Under the pieces are notes generated by a model. That model searched no databases. It had not been told where the DNA came from and saw only the letters and a program-made list of their open reading frames with translations. From positions 3,739-10,371 of the forward strand of contig DHNF01000097.1 in assembly GCA_002409375.1 (NCBI GenBank): 6,633 nucleotides of DNA, written 5' to 3'. This stretch comes from Ruminococcaceae bacterium UBA5423 (lineage in GTDB: Bacteria > Bacillota > Clostridia > Oscillospirales > Acutalibacteraceae). Shown here piece after piece: positions 5,897 to 6,633 of this stretch (position 1 is its first letter; every line of letters starts with the position of its first letter). Both the position numbers and the translations under genes were made by a program.

Positions 5897-6633
5897 TTGT
5901 TTTTTTCTGATTCACTAAATGTAAATGAGCAAGGCCACCTGACAATAGGCGGCTGTGACACGGTTGTTCTTGCACATAAATACGGTACTCCGCTTTATGT
6001 GATGGACGAAACCGGAGTACGCAATGCATTGCGTGCATATAAAAACTCGATTGAGCAAAATTATGAAAGCGGCGGCATGGTTGCGTATGCAAGCAAAGCA
6101 TGCAGTTTTAAGGAGATATACCGCATTGTTATGCAGGAGGGCTGCGCAATTGACGTTGTTTCCGGCGGCGAACTTTATACTGCAATGCAGGTCGGTTTTC
6201 CGGCAGAGCATATTTATTTCCATGGAAATAATAAAACCGAAGACGAGCTTAAAATGGCTATCAAATATGGTGTCGGAAGAATTATCGTGGATAATTTTAA
6301 TGAGCTGTATAAGCTTGCAGAGCTTACCGCTAAAATGGAAAAAAAGAGCAATATCTATTTAAGAATTACACCTGGTATCGAAGCCAATACACATGATTTT
6401 ATTAAAACCGGTCAAATAGATTCAAAATTTGGCTTTACACTTGAAAACGGAGATGCGCTAAAGGCGGTCAAAACTGCTGTAAAGTTAAATAGCATTACAT
6501 TAAAAGGTGTTCATTGTCATATAGGATCTCAGATTTTTGACGAAGAACCTTTTGTTTTTGCAGCAAAAATTATGATGGATTTTATCGCCCAAATACGAGA
6601 CACAACAGGAGTAACACTTACAGAGCTAAACTT
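5897..6633 (+). CDS. lysA: Diaminopimelate decarboxylase, N-terminal part (3' end outside window)
   Basis: LysA is a PLP enzyme that decarboxylates meso-diaminopimelate to L-lysine, the last step of the DAP pathway. The frame runs from TTG 5897 to the window edge without a stop, giving 245 of about 420 residues. The start is set by AAAGGGTG (5883-5890), 6 bases upstream, and by the N-terminus FFSDSLNVNEQGHLTIGG, which fits the 'HLxIGG' opening of Firmicute LysA. The fold-type III alanine-racemase-like barrel is evident: Lys67 in MVAYASKACS is the expected PLP Schiff-base lysine. IDVVSGGELYTA (85-96), FHGNNKTEDEL (108-118), RITPGIEANTHDFIKTG (156-172) and GVHCHIGSQIF (204-214, with PLP-contacting His208) are all family blocks. 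The C-terminal half, with the active-site Cys, is outside. A ClpXP/Lon/EngB cluster is an unusual neighbour, and there is no sequence sign of lysine riboswitch control in the 17-base gap. Confidence 0.95.
   Translation, partial: MFFSDSLNVNEQGHLTIGGCDTVVLAHKYGTPLYVMDETGVRNALRAYKNSIEQNYESGGMVAYASKACSFKEIYRIVMQEGCAIDVVSGGELYTAMQVGFPAEHIYFHGNNKTEDELKMAIKYGVGRIIVDNFNELYKLAELTAKMEKKSNIYLRITPGIEANTHDFIKTGQIDSKFGFTLENGDALKAVKTAVKLNSITLKGVHCHIGSQIFDEEPFVFAAKIMMDFIAQIRDTTGVTLTELN

Noticed and set aside
6024..6362. 112-codon + strand open frame near the right end
   Set aside because: It overlaps lysA in another frame; the lysA frame carries the PLP lysine and other family motifs and is the real gene.
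6411..6474. Two GGTCAAA heptads inside lysA
   Set aside because: They are about 55 bases apart within coding sequence, not in the tandem 3-base-spaced form CtsR needs.

Overview
The window is a bacterial chromosomal segment of moderate, slightly AT-rich composition with every gene on the + strand. It looks like a Firmicute of the class Clostridia. The grounds are the gene order trigger factor, clpP, clpX, lon, engB/ysxC, which is a classic Firmicute cluster with clpP inside it as in clostridia; strong AAAGG-type ribosome binding sites; two TTG starts; and a LysA of the Bacillus/Clostridium type. A gut Oscillospirales-like lineage is a guess that the sequence alone cannot settle.

Layout: 1-516 is the 3' part of tig (trigger factor, cut by the window edge). 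Positions 517-677 are an AT-rich leader with a run of TATAAT hexamers, the likely clpP promoter. clpP (678-1268) and clpX (1299-2606) follow, 30 bp apart, surely co-transcribed. The 172-bp gap after clpX holds two stem-loops. The second is a long hairpin followed by T5 (2664-2720), a good intrinsic terminator. Right after it comes a 23-bp near-perfect palindrome (2738-2760) over a possible -10 box, just upstream of the lon ribosome binding site. lon (2779-5196) is complete. The 95-bp lon-engB gap holds a GC-rich imperfect palindrome (5216-5255) that may belong to a dispersed repeat family. engB/ysxC (5292-5879) starts at TTG. lysA (5897 to the window end) also starts at TTG and is cut by the right edge.

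Functionally this is a protein quality-control locus. Trigger factor folds nascent chains at the ribosome exit, ClpXP and Lon are the two main ATP-dependent soluble proteases, and EngB is a GTPase for 50S ribosome assembly. LysA, the last step of lysine synthesis, is metabolically unrelated and probably a read-through passenger. The usual clostridial lonB gene between clpX and lonA is missing.

I found no sign of a new defence, mobile or biosynthetic system. The genes are intact housekeeping genes with conserved catalytic residues. The parts most worth a second look are non-coding: the palindrome at the lon promoter, the terminator isolating lon from clpPX, and the lon-engB palindromic element.
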